Positions 38,895-47,331 are shown, counted from the stretch's first letter. The stretch: DNA of 64,000 nucleotides from Catenuloplanes indicus (GCF_030813715.1 NZ_JAUSUZ010000001.1:2790001-2854000); one strand, 5' to 3'. Numbers and translations: made by a program. The notes: generated from the sequence alone by a model not told the origin.

Positions 38895-39941
38895 GTGCGG
38901 GCGGTCGTCTTCGAGGAGTACGGCGCGCGGCCGGCGGTGCGCGAGGTCCCCGACCCCGCGCCCCCGGCCGGCGGCGTGGTGATCCGGGTCGAGGCCACCG
39001 GCCTGTGCCGCAGCGACTGGCACGGCTGGCGCGGGCACGACCCGGACGTCCGGCTGCCGCACGTGCCCGGTCACGAGTTCGCCGGCGTGATCGCGCGGAC
39101 CGGCACCGGCGTGACCGGCTGGGCGCCGGGCGACCGGGTGACCGTGCCGTTCGTCTGCGCGTGCGGCCGGTGCGCGTCCTGCCTCACCGGCGACCAGCAG
39201 GTGTGTGAGCGGCAGACACAGCCCGGCTTCACCCACTGGGGCTCGTTCGCGGAGTTCGTCGCGATCGAGAACGCGGCGATCAACCTGATCCGGCTGCCGG
39301 ACGAGCTGTCCGCGAGCGCGGCCGCGTCGCTGGGCTGCCGGTTCGCCACCGCGTTCCGGGCCGTGGTCGCACAGGGCCGAGTCGCGGCCGGTGAGTGGGT
39401 CGCGGTGCACGGCTGCGGCGGCGTGGGCCTGTCCGCCGTGATGATCGCGCACGCCGCGGGCGCGCGGGTGGTGGCCGTGGACACCTCGGCCGGCGCCCGC
39501 GACCTTGCCCGGCGGCACGGCGCGGACGTGGTGCTGGAGGCGATGGCCGGTGCGGACGCGGTGGCGGCCGCGATCCGCGACCTGACCGGCGGCGGCGCGC
39601 ACCTGTCGATCGACGCGGTGGGCAGCGCCGCGACCTGCGCGAGCTCGGTGCGCAGTCTGCGCCGCCGGGGCCGGCACGTGCAGGTGGGACTATTGCCGGC
39701 CGCGACCGGCGTGCCCGTCGTACCGATGGATCTGGTCATCGCTCGTGAACTGGAGTTGCGGGGCAGCCACGGGATGGCCGCACACGCCTATCCGGCGCTG
39801 CTGGAGCTGGTGACGTCCGGCACGCTGCGGCCGGATCTGCTGGTGGCGGACACGATGGGGCTGGCCGCGGCCGCGGACGCGCTCACCACGATGGATCGCC
39901 CCGCGGTGCCCGGCATCCGGTTGATCGATCCGCGATCCTAG
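38895..39941 (+). CDS. Zinc-dependent alcohol dehydrogenase family protein
   Basis: A 348-residue MDR-superfamily dehydrogenase starting at the GTG at 38895. The catalytic zinc ligands are in GLCRSDWHGW and GHEFAG. The four-cysteine structural zinc lobe (CACGRCASCLTGDQQVC) is complete, and the Rossmann motif is GCGGVGLSAVMIA. The sequence resembles the Tdh/threonine-type or glutathione-independent alcohol dehydrogenases annotated generically in actinobacteria. The substrate cannot be assigned; it is likely in an operon with ppgK, which suggests central carbon or aldehyde metabolism. Confidence 0.88.
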   Translation: MRAVVFEEYGARPAVREVPDPAPPAGGVVIRVEATGLCRSDWHGWRGHDPDVRLPHVPGHEFAGVIARTGTGVTGWAPGDRVTVPFVCACGRCASCLTGDQQVCERQTQPGFTHWGSFAEFVAIENAAINLIRLPDELSASAAASLGCRFATAFRAVVAQGRVAAGEWVAVHGCGGVGLSAVMIAHAAGARVVAVDTSAGARDLARRHGADVVLEAMAGADAVAAAIRDLTGGGAHLSIDAVGSAATCASSVRSLRRRGRHVQVGLLPAATGVPVVPMDLVIARELELRGSHGMAAHAYPALLELVTSGTLRPDLLVADTMGLAAAADALTTMDRPAVPGIRLIDPRS

Positions 39942-40012
39942 ATCAACTTTCCTCAGATTACTCACAGCGAAGACCAAGCCGGGGCAGATCCTCCGGGCGC
40001 ACCGTGAATGAC

Positions 40013-41059
40013 ATGACCGACGCGATGCACCGCCCAGAGCAGCAGATCAACATCCCTCAGCGGTACGAGGGGAACGCCCACTCCTACGGCAGCGGGCTCG
40101 CCGGCACGCCCGCCTACGCGCCCGCCGCGCTGTCGCCGCTCGGGCTGCCCGCCGTTCCCCCGGCCCCGCCCGCTCCCCCGGCTCCGCCGCTGTACCCGCC
40201 GATGGGCGGCGGTCCGATCGGCGGCAACGGGCGTCCGCGCCGGCGCCGGGGCAGGCTGGCCGCCGCCGCGCTCGCGCTGGCCCTGGCGGCCGGCACCACC
40301 GGCGGCGTGATCGGCAACGCGCTCGGCACCGACGGCACGCCCACCGGCACGTCCTCGGCCACCGCGGCCACCGTGACGGCCGCGAGCGCCGAAACGATCA
40401 CCACGCTCAGCGGCGTGGTGCAGGCGGTCTCGCCCAGCATCGTGACGATCAACATCCAGAGCGGGCGCAGCGCCTCGCTCGGCTCCGGCGTGATCATCAG
40501 CACCGGCGGGCTGGTGCTGACGAACAACCACGTCGTCGCGGACGGCGGCACGATCACCGTGGACCTGGCGGACGGGCGTACCGTGCCCGCCACGCTGGTC
40601 GGCACGGACGCGTCGCACGACCTCGCGGTGATCCAGCTGGCGGACGCCGCCGGCCTGACCGCGGCCGTGCTCGGCGACAGCGACTCGCTGACCGCGGGGC
40701 AGACCGTGCTCGCGTTCGGCAGCCCGCTCGGCCTGGAGGGCACGGTCACCTCCGGCATCGTCTCCGCGCTGCACCGGGAGACCAGCGAGGACACCGGCGA
40801 GCAGGAGCCGCAGAGCCCGTTCGGTGGCGTGCAGAACCAGCAGCGGACCACCACGCTCTCCGACCTGATCCAGACGGACGCGGCGATCAACTCCGGCAAC
40901 TCCGGTGGTGCGCTCGTCGACACGGCCGGCCGGGTGATCGGCATCAACGTGGCGATCGCCACCACCGGCGACTCCACCGGCAACATCGGTGTCGGCTTCG
41001 CGATCCCGGTGAACACCGCGAAGACCGTGATCGCCGAGATCACCGGCACCGCGGTCTGA
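40013..41059 (+). CDS. HtrA/DegP-like S1C serine protease without PDZ domain
   Basis: A 348-residue membrane-anchored protease. A cytoplasmic Pro-rich N-terminus (APPAPPAPPL around residue 50) precedes a basic stop and a single TM (about 75-95). The chymotrypsin-fold domain has the complete triad His173 (TNNHVVADG), Asp203 (SHDLAVIQL) and Ser297 (NSGNSGGAL). The PDZ domain usual for HtrA is absent: the protein ends shortly after the protease domain. It probably degrades misfolded exported proteins at the outer face of the membrane. The start could also be the GTG at 40004, three codons earlier; no clear ribosome site discriminates between them. Confidence 0.9.
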   Translation: MTDAMHRPEQQINIPQRYEGNAHSYGSGLAGTPAYAPAALSPLGLPAVPPAPPAPPAPPLYPPMGGGPIGGNGRPRRRRGRLAAAALALALAAGTTGGVIGNALGTDGTPTGTSSATAATVTAASAETITTLSGVVQAVSPSIVTINIQSGRSASLGSGVIISTGGLVLTNNHVVADGGTITVDLADGRTVPATLVGTDASHDLAVIQLADAAGLTAAVLGDSDSLTAGQTVLAFGSPLGLEGTVTSGIVSALHRETSEDTGEQEPQSPFGGVQNQQRTTTLSDLIQTDAAINSGNSGGALVDTAGRVIGINVAIATTGDSTGNIGVGFAIPVNTAKTVIAEITGTAV

Positions 41060-41121
41060 GGTCGCCGGATCGTGGGCGGCCCCCTGTTGTGCGGACGCCC
41101 GTGGCGCATATCGTGTGCGGG

Positions 41122-41949
41122 ATGAGCACCAGCACCCCTCCGCGCCGTGCCTGGGTGGAAGAGATCATGGGCATGCCCGTGAGCGTCCACCTGCGCGGCC
41201 CGGGAGTGGACTCCGACGAGGTCGCCCAGCACGTGGCCGGCGTCTTCGTGGAGCTGCGGGCCGTGGACGCGATGTTCAACCCGGCGCATCCGGACAGCCA
41301 GATCGCCCGGCTCAACCGTGGCGAGATCGACTTCTCCGGCTGCCACCCGGCGATCCGGACCGTGCACGGCCTCTGCGAGGAGGCGCACACCCGCACCGAC
41401 GGTTTCTTCAACCCGTGGCTGCCCGACCCGGAGGCCAAGGGCGGTTACCGGTACGACCCGTCCGGCCTGGTCAAGGGCTGGGCGGTGCAGCGGATCGCGG
41501 ACCGGCTGGCCGACCTCGACGGGCACGACCTCTGCCTGAACGCCGGCGGTGACGTGGTGCTGACCACGGTGCCGGGTCACCCGGTCTGGCGGGTCGGCAT
41601 CGAGGACCCGGCCGAGCCGAACCGCATGCTCCGGGTCTGCGCGATCGCCACCGGCGCGGTCGCCACCGCCGGTGCCGCGCACCGGGGCGGGCTGGTGATC
41701 AATCCGTACACCGGGCAGGACGCCACCGCGCTGCGGTCGGTGACCGTGGCCGGGCCGTCGCTGCTCTGGGCGGACGTGTTCGCGATCGCGGCGGTCGCCC
41801 GCGGCGCCGAGGGCTTCGACTGGCTGATGCGCCTGGAGGAGTACGAGGCGCTGGTCGTGGACGAGGCCGGCGCGCTGCGGACCACCGGCGGCTGGGACCG
41901 GCTGGTGCTCTCCACCAGCGACCCGAACCTCTACCCGCAGACGGCCTGA
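41122..41949 (+). CDS. ApbE-family FAD:protein FMN transferase
   Basis: A 275-residue flavin transferase. The ATG at 41122 has TATCGT 7 nt upstream, a leaderless pattern; the upstream ATG at 41089 is rejected. Family motifs are EIMGMPVSVHL, DAMFNPAHPDSQIARLN, GFFNPWLP, SGLVKGWAVQRIAD and LNAGGDVV, with the Mg-binding Asp near WADVFAIAAV. It attaches FMN to target proteins. There is no signal peptide or lipobox, unlike many ApbE proteins, so it may act in the cytoplasm. It immediately precedes the carotenoid genes (3-nt gap), which may share its transcript. Confidence 0.9.
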   Translation: MSTSTPPRRAWVEEIMGMPVSVHLRGPGVDSDEVAQHVAGVFVELRAVDAMFNPAHPDSQIARLNRGEIDFSGCHPAIRTVHGLCEEAHTRTDGFFNPWLPDPEAKGGYRYDPSGLVKGWAVQRIADRLADLDGHDLCLNAGGDVVLTTVPGHPVWRVGIEDPAEPNRMLRVCAIATGAVATAGAAHRGGLVINPYTGQDATALRSVTVAGPSLLWADVFAIAAVARGAEGFDWLMRLEEYEALVVDEAGALRTTGGWDRLVLSTSDPNLYPQTA

Positions 41950-41952
41950 GCC

Positions 41953-42672
41953 TTGTCCGCGCTGACCACGCTGCACGTCTGGCGGGTGCCCCGGCGGGCG
42001 CTCGGCGGCGTGCTGACCCGGATGGCCGTGGACCGGCGCCGGCTGCGCGCGCTGCCCGGCGTCCGCTTCGCGAAGCTGCTCGGCACCGGCACCGGCACCA
42101 CGTTCGGGCCGGGTGACGCCGATCTCACCCGGTGGGCCGCGGTCACCGTCTGGGACGACCCGGCCGCCGCCGCGGCCTTCGACACGTCCGCGGTCGGCCG
42201 CGCGTGGGCCCGGGTGAGCGAGTCCGCGGTCCGGGCCGATCTGCGGCCGCTGCACAGCCGGGGTACGTGGTCCGGCCGTACCCCTTTCGAACCGGAAAAT
42301 GGCTCTAGAACGGACGGCCCGGTGCTGGCCCTGACCCGCGCCCGGCTCGCCCCGGCCCGCGCGCTCACGTTCTGGCGCGCGATCCCGCCGGTCACCGCCG
42401 CGCTGCACGACGCGGACGGCGTGCTCAGCAGATTCGGCATCGGCGAGGCACCGATCGGGTGGCAGGGCACCATCAGCGTGTGGCGGAGCACGGCACATCT
42501 CCTGGAATTCGCGTACCGTCACCCGCAGCACCGCGCGGCGATCGCACGGACCCCCGAGGCCCGGTGGTATGCGGAGGAGCTGTTCGCCCGCTTCGCGGTG
42601 CTGGACCTGGCCGGCGACCCCGCGGTGCTGGGATGGGCGGACGACGGCGGGAAGGGAAGCGGGGGACGATGA
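41953..42672 (+). CDS. Spheroidene monooxygenase (CrtA)-like protein
   Basis: A 239-residue protein starting with TTG at 41953 in the 3-nt gap after apbE. The pattern LHVWRVPRRALGGVL, FAKLLGTGTGTTF, RWAAVTVWDD and the C-terminal TPEARWYAEELFARFAVLDL resembles CrtA-type carotenoid monooxygenases and their actinobacterial relatives. CrtA introduces keto groups into acyclic carotenoids. Placement at the head of a CruF/glycosyltransferase/desaturase locus supports a carotenoid role. Actinobacterial members are poorly characterised, so a specific reaction should not be assumed. The stop overlaps the next gene's ATG. Confidence 0.65.
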   Translation: MSALTTLHVWRVPRRALGGVLTRMAVDRRRLRALPGVRFAKLLGTGTGTTFGPGDADLTRWAAVTVWDDPAAAAAFDTSAVGRAWARVSESAVRADLRPLHSRGTWSGRTPFEPENGSRTDGPVLALTRARLAPARALTFWRAIPPVTAALHDADGVLSRFGIGEAPIGWQGTISVWRSTAHLLEFAYRHPQHRAAIARTPEARWYAEELFARFAVLDLAGDPAVLGWADDGGKGSGGR

Positions 42673-43223
42673 GGCTCGTGCCGTGGACGCCGGACGACCT
42701 GCTTCGCCGGATCGACGACGTGATCACCGTGTACGGCGACGCGATGGGCTACCGGGCGGAGCTGCTCGCGGCCCGGCGCGGTTACGTGGCGACGCATGCG
42801 CGCCGCCCCGGCTTCCGCGCGGTGGCCACGCTCACCACGGACGGGCACCTCGCCGGATTCGGCTACGGCTACACGTCCGCGTCCGGCCAGTGGTGGCACG
42901 ACCAGGTGCGCGGCGCGCTCGCCGACACCGACCGCAAGACCTGGCTGGGCGACTGCTTCGAGGTGGTGGAGCTGCACGTCAGCCCGCCCGCGCAGGGCCA
43001 CGGCATCGGCGCTCGCCAGCTGCGCGCGCTGCTGACCATGGCGGAGGGCGGCACCACGCTGCTCTCCACGCCCGAGGCGCCGGAGGAGGCGTCGCGCGCG
43101 TGGCGGCTCTACCGCCGGTTCGGGTACGTGGACGTGCTGCGCGACTTCCACTTCCCCGGCGACGAGCGCGCGTTCGCGGTGCTCGGCCGGGAGCTGCCGC
43201 TACCCGCCGACCAGAAGCTGTGA
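42669..43223 (+). CDS. GNAT-family N-acetyltransferase within the carotenoid operon
   Basis: A 184-residue GNAT protein starting at ATG 42669, overlapping the previous stop, and ending with GTGA overlap into cruF. Motif A, the acetyl-CoA loop, is VVELHVSPPAQGHGIGARQL (a Q/RxxGxG/A-type loop), and the C-terminal YRRFGYVDV is typical. Overlap on both sides shows firm co-translation with carotenoid genes. Whether it acylates a pigment or glycoside, or a protein, is unknown. Confidence 0.85.
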   Translation: MRLVPWTPDDLLRRIDDVITVYGDAMGYRAELLAARRGYVATHARRPGFRAVATLTTDGHLAGFGYGYTSASGQWWHDQVRGALADTDRKTWLGDCFEVVELHVSPPAQGHGIGARQLRALLTMAEGGTTLLSTPEAPEEASRAWRLYRRFGYVDVLRDFHFPGDERAFAVLGRELPLPADQKL

Positions 43224-44017
43224 CAGCCCGCTGGCTGCCGGTGGCCGTCCTGGTCCTGGCACAGATCTGCTATCCGCTGACGCACGGCGACGCGCGCAAC
43301 GGCCTGACCATCGCCACCGTGGTGCTCGGCTTCGCGATCTCCGTCGGGCACGCGGCCGCGACCCGGGGCGCGCGGACCGCGGTGGCTCTGATCGTGATCG
43401 CGGCCGGTGGCGGGTTCCTGATCGAGGCGACCGGCGTGCACACCGGGTTCCCGTTCGGCGGGTACGACTACTCCGGTCAGCTCGGCCCGAAGGTGCTCGG
43501 CGTACCTCTGATCATTCCGCTGGCCTGGGCCTGGATGACCTGGCCGGCGTGGCTGTCCGCGGGCCGGGTGGTCTCCCGGACGGTGCCGCGGGTGCTACTG
43601 GCCGCGGCCGGGCTGGCCGCGTGGGACCTGTTCCTCGACCCGCAGATGGTCGCGGAGGGGCACTGGTCCTGGCACGACACGTCACCGGCGCTGCCCGGCG
43701 TGCCCGGGATCCCGGTGACGAACTACCTGGGCTGGCTGCTGTTCGCGCTCGTCGTGGCCGCGCTGCTGGCCGTCTCCACCGACCGGCCGGTCACGGTCGC
43801 GGACGCGCCGATGTACGCGCTGTACCTGTGGACCTACGGGTCGTCGATCCTGGCGCACGCGGTCTTCCTCGGGCTGCCGGCCTCCGCGGTCTGGGGTGGC
43901 GCGGGCATGGCGGTCCTGGCCGTTCCGCTGGCGGTCACGCTGGTTCGCGGCCGGTCCACCGCGCGCGCGACCGGCGACCTGATCGGGGCCGGCGCCGGCC
44001 CGCGGCCCCGCCACTGA
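43220..44017 (+). CDS. cruF: CruF-type carotenoid 1,2-hydratase
   Basis: A 265-residue membrane protein starting at the GTG at 43220 and coupled to the GNAT gene. It has about seven TMs and the DUF422/CruF motif set: TGVHTGFPFGGYDYSGQLGP, VPLIIPLAWAWMTWPAW, AWDLFLDPQMVAEGHW and VPGIPVTNYLGW. The family adds water to the psi-end of acyclic or monocyclic carotenoids, making a tertiary hydroxyl. The hydroxylated end could then be modified by the glycosyltransferase encoded next, 8 nt downstream. Confidence 0.88.
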   Translation: MTARWLPVAVLVLAQICYPLTHGDARNGLTIATVVLGFAISVGHAAATRGARTAVALIVIAAGGGFLIEATGVHTGFPFGGYDYSGQLGPKVLGVPLIIPLAWAWMTWPAWLSAGRVVSRTVPRVLLAAAGLAAWDLFLDPQMVAEGHWSWHDTSPALPGVPGIPVTNYLGWLLFALVVAALLAVSTDRPVTVADAPMYALYLWTYGSSILAHAVFLGLPASAVWGGAGMAVLAVPLAVTLVRGRSTARATGDLIGAGAGPRPRH

Positions 44018-44025
44018 CACCTGCC

Positions 44026-45153
44026 GTGCCCGACCCGCTGCTCGCGCTCGCCGCCGCACAGGCCGTCACGGCCGGTGCGCTGACGCTGCACACGCTGGTC
44101 AACGCGCGCCTCCTGCACCGGCCGGTCCCGGCCGAGACGGCGGCTGAGCCGATCGCCGTCCTGCTCCCGCTGCGGAACGAGGCGGACCGCGTCGAGCCCT
44201 GCCTGCGCGCGCTGCTCGCCCAGCGTGGCGTCGCCGAGATCGTGATCCTCGACGACGGTTCCACCGACGGCACCGCCGGCGTGGTCCGCGCGATCGCCGG
44301 TGACGACCCCCGCGTCCGCCTGCTCACCGGCGCGCCCCCGCCGCCCGGCTGGCTCGGCAAGCCGCACGCCTGCCACCGGCTCGCCGCCGCCACGGACGCG
44401 CCGATCATCGTGTTCATCGACGCGGACGTGGTCCTGGAGCACCCGCACGCGATCACCGGCGTCGCCGCGCTGCTCCGCCGGCTCCGGGTGGACCTGCTCA
44501 GCCCGTACCCGCGGCTGGAGGCGGTGAGCCCCGGCGAACGTCTCGTCCAGCCACTGCTGCAGTGGACCTGGCTCACGTTCCTGCCGCTGCGCGCGATGGA
44601 GCACTCGCGCCGCCCGTCGCTCGCCGCCGCCGGTGGTCAGCTGCTGGTCGCGGACGCGGCCGGGTACCGCCGGAGCGGCGGCCACGAGGCGGTGCGCGCG
44701 GCGATCCTGGAGGACATCGCGCTGGCCCGCGCGGTCAAGCGGGCCGGCGGGCGGATCGCGCTGGCGGACGGCACGCCGGTGGCCCGGTGCCGGATGTACA
44801 CCGGCTGGCGGGACCTCGCCGACGGGTACGGCAAGTCGCTCTGGGCCTCGCTCGGGCCGCTGCCCACGGCCGTACCGGTGCTGCTGTTCCTGCTGTTCTG
44901 CTACACGCTGCCGCCGCTTACCGCGCTCGCGGCCGCGGCCACCGGTCACCTCACCGCCGCCGGGTGCGCGCTGCTCGCCACGCTGGCCGGCGTGGCCGGA
45001 CGGGTGCGGTCCGCGCACGCGACCGGCGGCCGGGCGTGGCCGGACGCGCTCGCCCACCCGGTCTCGGTCGCGCTGCTGGCCTGGCTGACGCTCCGCTCGC
45101 ACGCGCTGCGCCGCCGCGGCCGGCTGAGCTGGCGCGGCCGCGCCGTCAGCTGA
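44026..45153 (+). CDS. Family 2 glycosyltransferase (CruG-like)
   Basis: A 375-residue membrane glycosyltransferase starting at GTG 44026. One N-terminal TM is followed by the GT-A core: IAVLLPLRNEADRVEPCLRA, VILDDGSTDGTAGV, the DXD-like FIDADVVLEHP and a QXXRW-like region, with two or three C-terminal TMs. The layout matches CruG-type enzymes that glycosylate carotenoid hydroxyls. Position directly after cruF supports this; the sugar and acceptor are not identifiable. Its stop overlaps the 3' end of the convergent RHIM-like gene by 8 nt. Confidence 0.85.
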   Translation: MPDPLLALAAAQAVTAGALTLHTLVNARLLHRPVPAETAAEPIAVLLPLRNEADRVEPCLRALLAQRGVAEIVILDDGSTDGTAGVVRAIAGDDPRVRLLTGAPPPPGWLGKPHACHRLAAATDAPIIVFIDADVVLEHPHAITGVAALLRRLRVDLLSPYPRLEAVSPGERLVQPLLQWTWLTFLPLRAMEHSRRPSLAAAGGQLLVADAAGYRRSGGHEAVRAAILEDIALARAVKRAGGRIALADGTPVARCRMYTGWRDLADGYGKSLWASLGPLPTAVPVLLFLLFCYTLPPLTALAAAATGHLTAAGCALLATLAGVAGRVRSAHATGGRAWPDALAHPVSVALLAWLTLRSHALRRRGRLSWRGRAVS

Positions 45154-45484
45154 ACGTGTTGTGCTGGGTGTTGTGGTCGCCGACCTGCACGCCGCGCGAG
45201 TCGCTGATCCGCACGCCGCCCCCGCCGCCCTCGGTCAGCTCCAGCAGCCGCCGCGCGACGGCCAGGACCGCGGCGTCGGTCGCGGCGCCGCTGCTGACCA
45301 GCTCGTCACCGATCAGCGCACGCCAGCGGCCCGGTTCGCTCTCCACCGTCTCCAGCACCTCGGCGGACGCGGACAGATAGCCGCCGAGCAGGCTCTTCAG
45401 CGCGACCCCGGCGTGCACCGCGCCGGGCGCGACCGCCGTGGCCCCCGCCGCCAGCGCCGCGGTGATCACCTCTACCCCGGACAT
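45146..45484 (-). CDS. Small soluble helical protein with C-terminal RHIM-like amyloid motif
   Basis: A 112-residue protein from the ATG at 45484, with CACAAT 6 nt upstream as a weak leaderless -10. Residues 1-85 are predicted helical, starting SGVEVITAALAAGATAV and continuing with ESEPGRWRALIGDEL and VLAVARRLLEL. A five-Gly hinge then leads to the C-terminal DSRGVQVGDHNTQHNTF. VQVG plus Asn three residues on matches the RHIM core (I/V-Q-V/I-G-x-x-N) of RIPK1/RIPK3 and of bacterial amyloid-signalling (BASS/RHIM-like) motifs. The N-terminal part resembles domains that accompany such motifs in actinobacteria. It is divergent from a membrane protein with the same C-terminal motif, 46 bp away. 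Confidence 0.75.
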   Translation of the reverse strand: MSGVEVITAALAAGATAVAPGAVHAGVALKSLLGGYLSASAEVLETVESEPGRWRALIGDELVSSGAATDAAVLAVARRLLELTEGGGGGVRISDSRGVQVGDHNTQHNTFS

Positions 45485-45530
45485 GCGTCCATTGTGGCAT
45501 CGTGTTGCCCGCACACGCGATGATGACCTG

Positions 45531-45827
45531 ATGAGCCGGACAGTCAAGGTGATCGTGGCAGTGGTGCTGCTCGCCGCCGGGATCACCGGCTTGGTGATCG
45601 TCCTCGGCGGCGAGGGCCTGGACCGCGCCGAGAAGTGGGTGTCGATCGGCGGCGTGATCGCGTCGGTCGTGCTGAGCGCGCTCGGCGTCGCGGTCTCCTG
45701 GCTGGCCTGGCGCCGTCCCGCCGCCGTCGCGCCCGCGCCGGCTCCCGCGCCGCACCCGGGCGTCGACGTGCGCGATGCGAAGGGCGTCCAGATCGGCGAC
45801 CACAACACCCAGCACAACCGCTTCTAG
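45531..45827 (+). CDS. Two-TM membrane protein with matching C-terminal RHIM-like motif
   Basis: A 98-residue protein from the ATG at 45531. TM1 (about residues 4-25, VIVAVVLLAAGITGLVIVLG) and TM2 (about 36-56) are followed by the basic stop WRRP, an Ala-Pro linker and the C-terminal VRDAKGVQIGDHNTQHNRF. VQIG is the RIPK-type RHIM tetrad. Both termini should face the cytoplasm, which places the motif where the soluble partner could meet it. The last 26 bp of the motif-coding region are identical to those of the divergent gene. Co-assembly through the shared motif is an inference. Confidence 0.75.
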   Translation: MSRTVKVIVAVVLLAAGITGLVIVLGGEGLDRAEKWVSIGGVIASVVLSALGVAVSWLAWRRPAAVAPAPAPAPHPGVDVRDAKGVQIGDHNTQHNRF

Positions 45828-45849
45828 CCCGATGCCCTATAAAGGGCAG

Positions 45850-47331
45850 GTGACGGCGGTAGCGGTGATCGGAGCGGGGGTCGGTGGCCTGGCGGCCGCG
45901 GCCCGGCTGGCAGCGGCGGGGCACTCCGTCACCGTCTACGAGCGGGCCGGTACGGTCGGCGGGAAGCTGGCCCGGTACTCCCGGGACGGGTTCACGTTCG
46001 ACACCGGGCCGAGCCTGTTCACGCTTCCCCAGGTCTTCGAGGAGCTGTTCGCGGACGTCGGGGCTGACCTGCACGACCACCTCGACCTGGTGCGGCTCGA
46101 CCCGATCGTGCGGCACCACTTCCCGGACGGGTCCACGCTGGACTCCTGCGCCGACCCGGCCGAGTTCACGAAGCGGATCGACACCGCGTTCGGCGCGCGG
46201 GCCGCCGCGGACTGGTCCCGGCTGTGGTCCCGCGCGGAGCGCGTCTGGCACGCGTCCTGGCGCGACGTGCTGCGCAGTCCGCTCGACGGCCCGGCCGACC
46301 TCGCGAGGCTCGCCTGGCATGTCCGCGACCTGGCCGCGATCGCGCCCGGCCGCACGCTGCGCGGGCTGGGCCGGGAATACCTGCACGACGCGCGGCTGCG
46401 GATGCTGCTCGACCGGTACGCCACGTACGCCGGTGCCGATCCCCGCCGCGCCCCGGCCGCGCTGGTCGCGGTGCCGTACGCGGAGCTGGCCTTCGGCGGC
46501 TGGTACCTGCGCGGCGGTCTGGGCCGGCTGGCCGACGCGCTGCTCACGCTGTGCCTGGACCTCGGCGTGGTGGTGGAGACCGGCGCGACCGTGACCCGGA
46601 TCGAGGCGACCGGCGGCCGGGTGCAGGCGATCCGGGTACGCGGCGCGCGCGGCACCGCGCACCGGGTGCCGGTGTCCACCGTGGTGGCGAACGTGGACGC
46701 GCTCACGCTCTACCGCGACCTGCTGCCGTCGCCGCGCCGGCTGGCCGCGCTGACCGACCGCAGCCTGGCCGGTTTCGTGCTGCTGCTGGGCGTGCGCGGC
46801 GAGTCCGGGCTGGCGCACCACACGGTGTTCTTCCCGCGCGACTACGACGCGGAGTTCGACGCGGTCTTCGGTGCGCCGGGCCGCGGCGTGCCGGCCCGGC
46901 CACCGGCCGACCCGACCGTGTTCGTGACCGTGGCGGACGACCCGAGCACCCGGCCGGATCGGCACGAGGCATGGTTCGTGCTGGTCAACGCGCCCCGGCA
47001 CGGACTGGCGGCGGACGCGGTGGACTGGCGGCGGCCCGGGCTGGCGGACGCGTACGCGGACCGGGTCCTGGATCTGCTGGCCGCGCGCGGCGCGGACGTG
47101 CGGGACCGGCTGGTGTTCCGGGAGGTCCGCACGCCCGCGGACCTGGCCGTGTCCGCGCACGCGCCGGGCGGCGCGATCTACGGCACCGCGAACCACGCGC
47201 TGCTGCGCCCGGCGAACCGCGGTCCGGTGGGCGGCCTGCACCTGGTCGGCGGTTCCGCGCACCCGGGCGGTGGCCTGCCGATGGTCGCGCTCTCCGCCCG
47301 GATCGCGGCGGAGCAGATCATTCGGGGCTGA
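45850..47331 (+). CDS. CrtI/CrtD-family carotenoid desaturase (FAD-dependent)
   Basis: A 493-residue oxidoreductase. The GTG at 45850 is chosen because TATAAA lies 6 nt before it and because it puts the dinucleotide motif VIGAGVGGLAAAARLAA at the N-terminus, as in the family. Further signatures are YERAGTVGGKLARYSRDGF, TFDTGPSLFTLP and the C-terminal GLHLVGGSAHPGGGLPMV. Enzymes of this group dehydrogenate phytoene (CrtI) or hydroxylated acyclic carotenoids (CrtD). Location next to cruF and a glycosyltransferase favours a CrtD-like 3,4-desaturase, but CrtI cannot be excluded. A GCCCT/AGGGC dyad overlaps its promoter. The 3' end overlaps the GH6 gene by 14 nt. Confidence 0.85.
   Translation: MTAVAVIGAGVGGLAAAARLAAAGHSVTVYERAGTVGGKLARYSRDGFTFDTGPSLFTLPQVFEELFADVGADLHDHLDLVRLDPIVRHHFPDGSTLDSCADPAEFTKRIDTAFGARAAADWSRLWSRAERVWHASWRDVLRSPLDGPADLARLAWHVRDLAAIAPGRTLRGLGREYLHDARLRMLLDRYATYAGADPRRAPAALVAVPYAELAFGGWYLRGGLGRLADALLTLCLDLGVVVETGATVTRIEATGGRVQAIRVRGARGTAHRVPVSTVVANVDALTLYRDLLPSPRRLAALTDRSLAGFVLLLGVRGESGLAHHTVFFPRDYDAEFDAVFGAPGRGVPARPPADPTVFVTVADDPSTRPDRHEAWFVLVNAPRHGLAADAVDWRRPGLADAYADRVLDLLAARGADVRDRLVFREVRTPADLAVSAHAPGGAIYGTANHALLRPANRGPVGGLHLVGGSAHPGGGLPMVALSARIAAEQIIRG

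Noticed and set aside
40114-42531. 805-codon minus-strand frame across protease, ApbE and CrtA genes
   Set aside because: Compositional shadow; three plus-strand genes with intact active-site motifs account for the region.
45485-45530. Strong promoters for the two RHIM-like genes
   Set aside because: CACAAT and GATGAT are at the right distance for leaderless starts but are poor matches to TANNNT, so I did not list them as separate promoter features.
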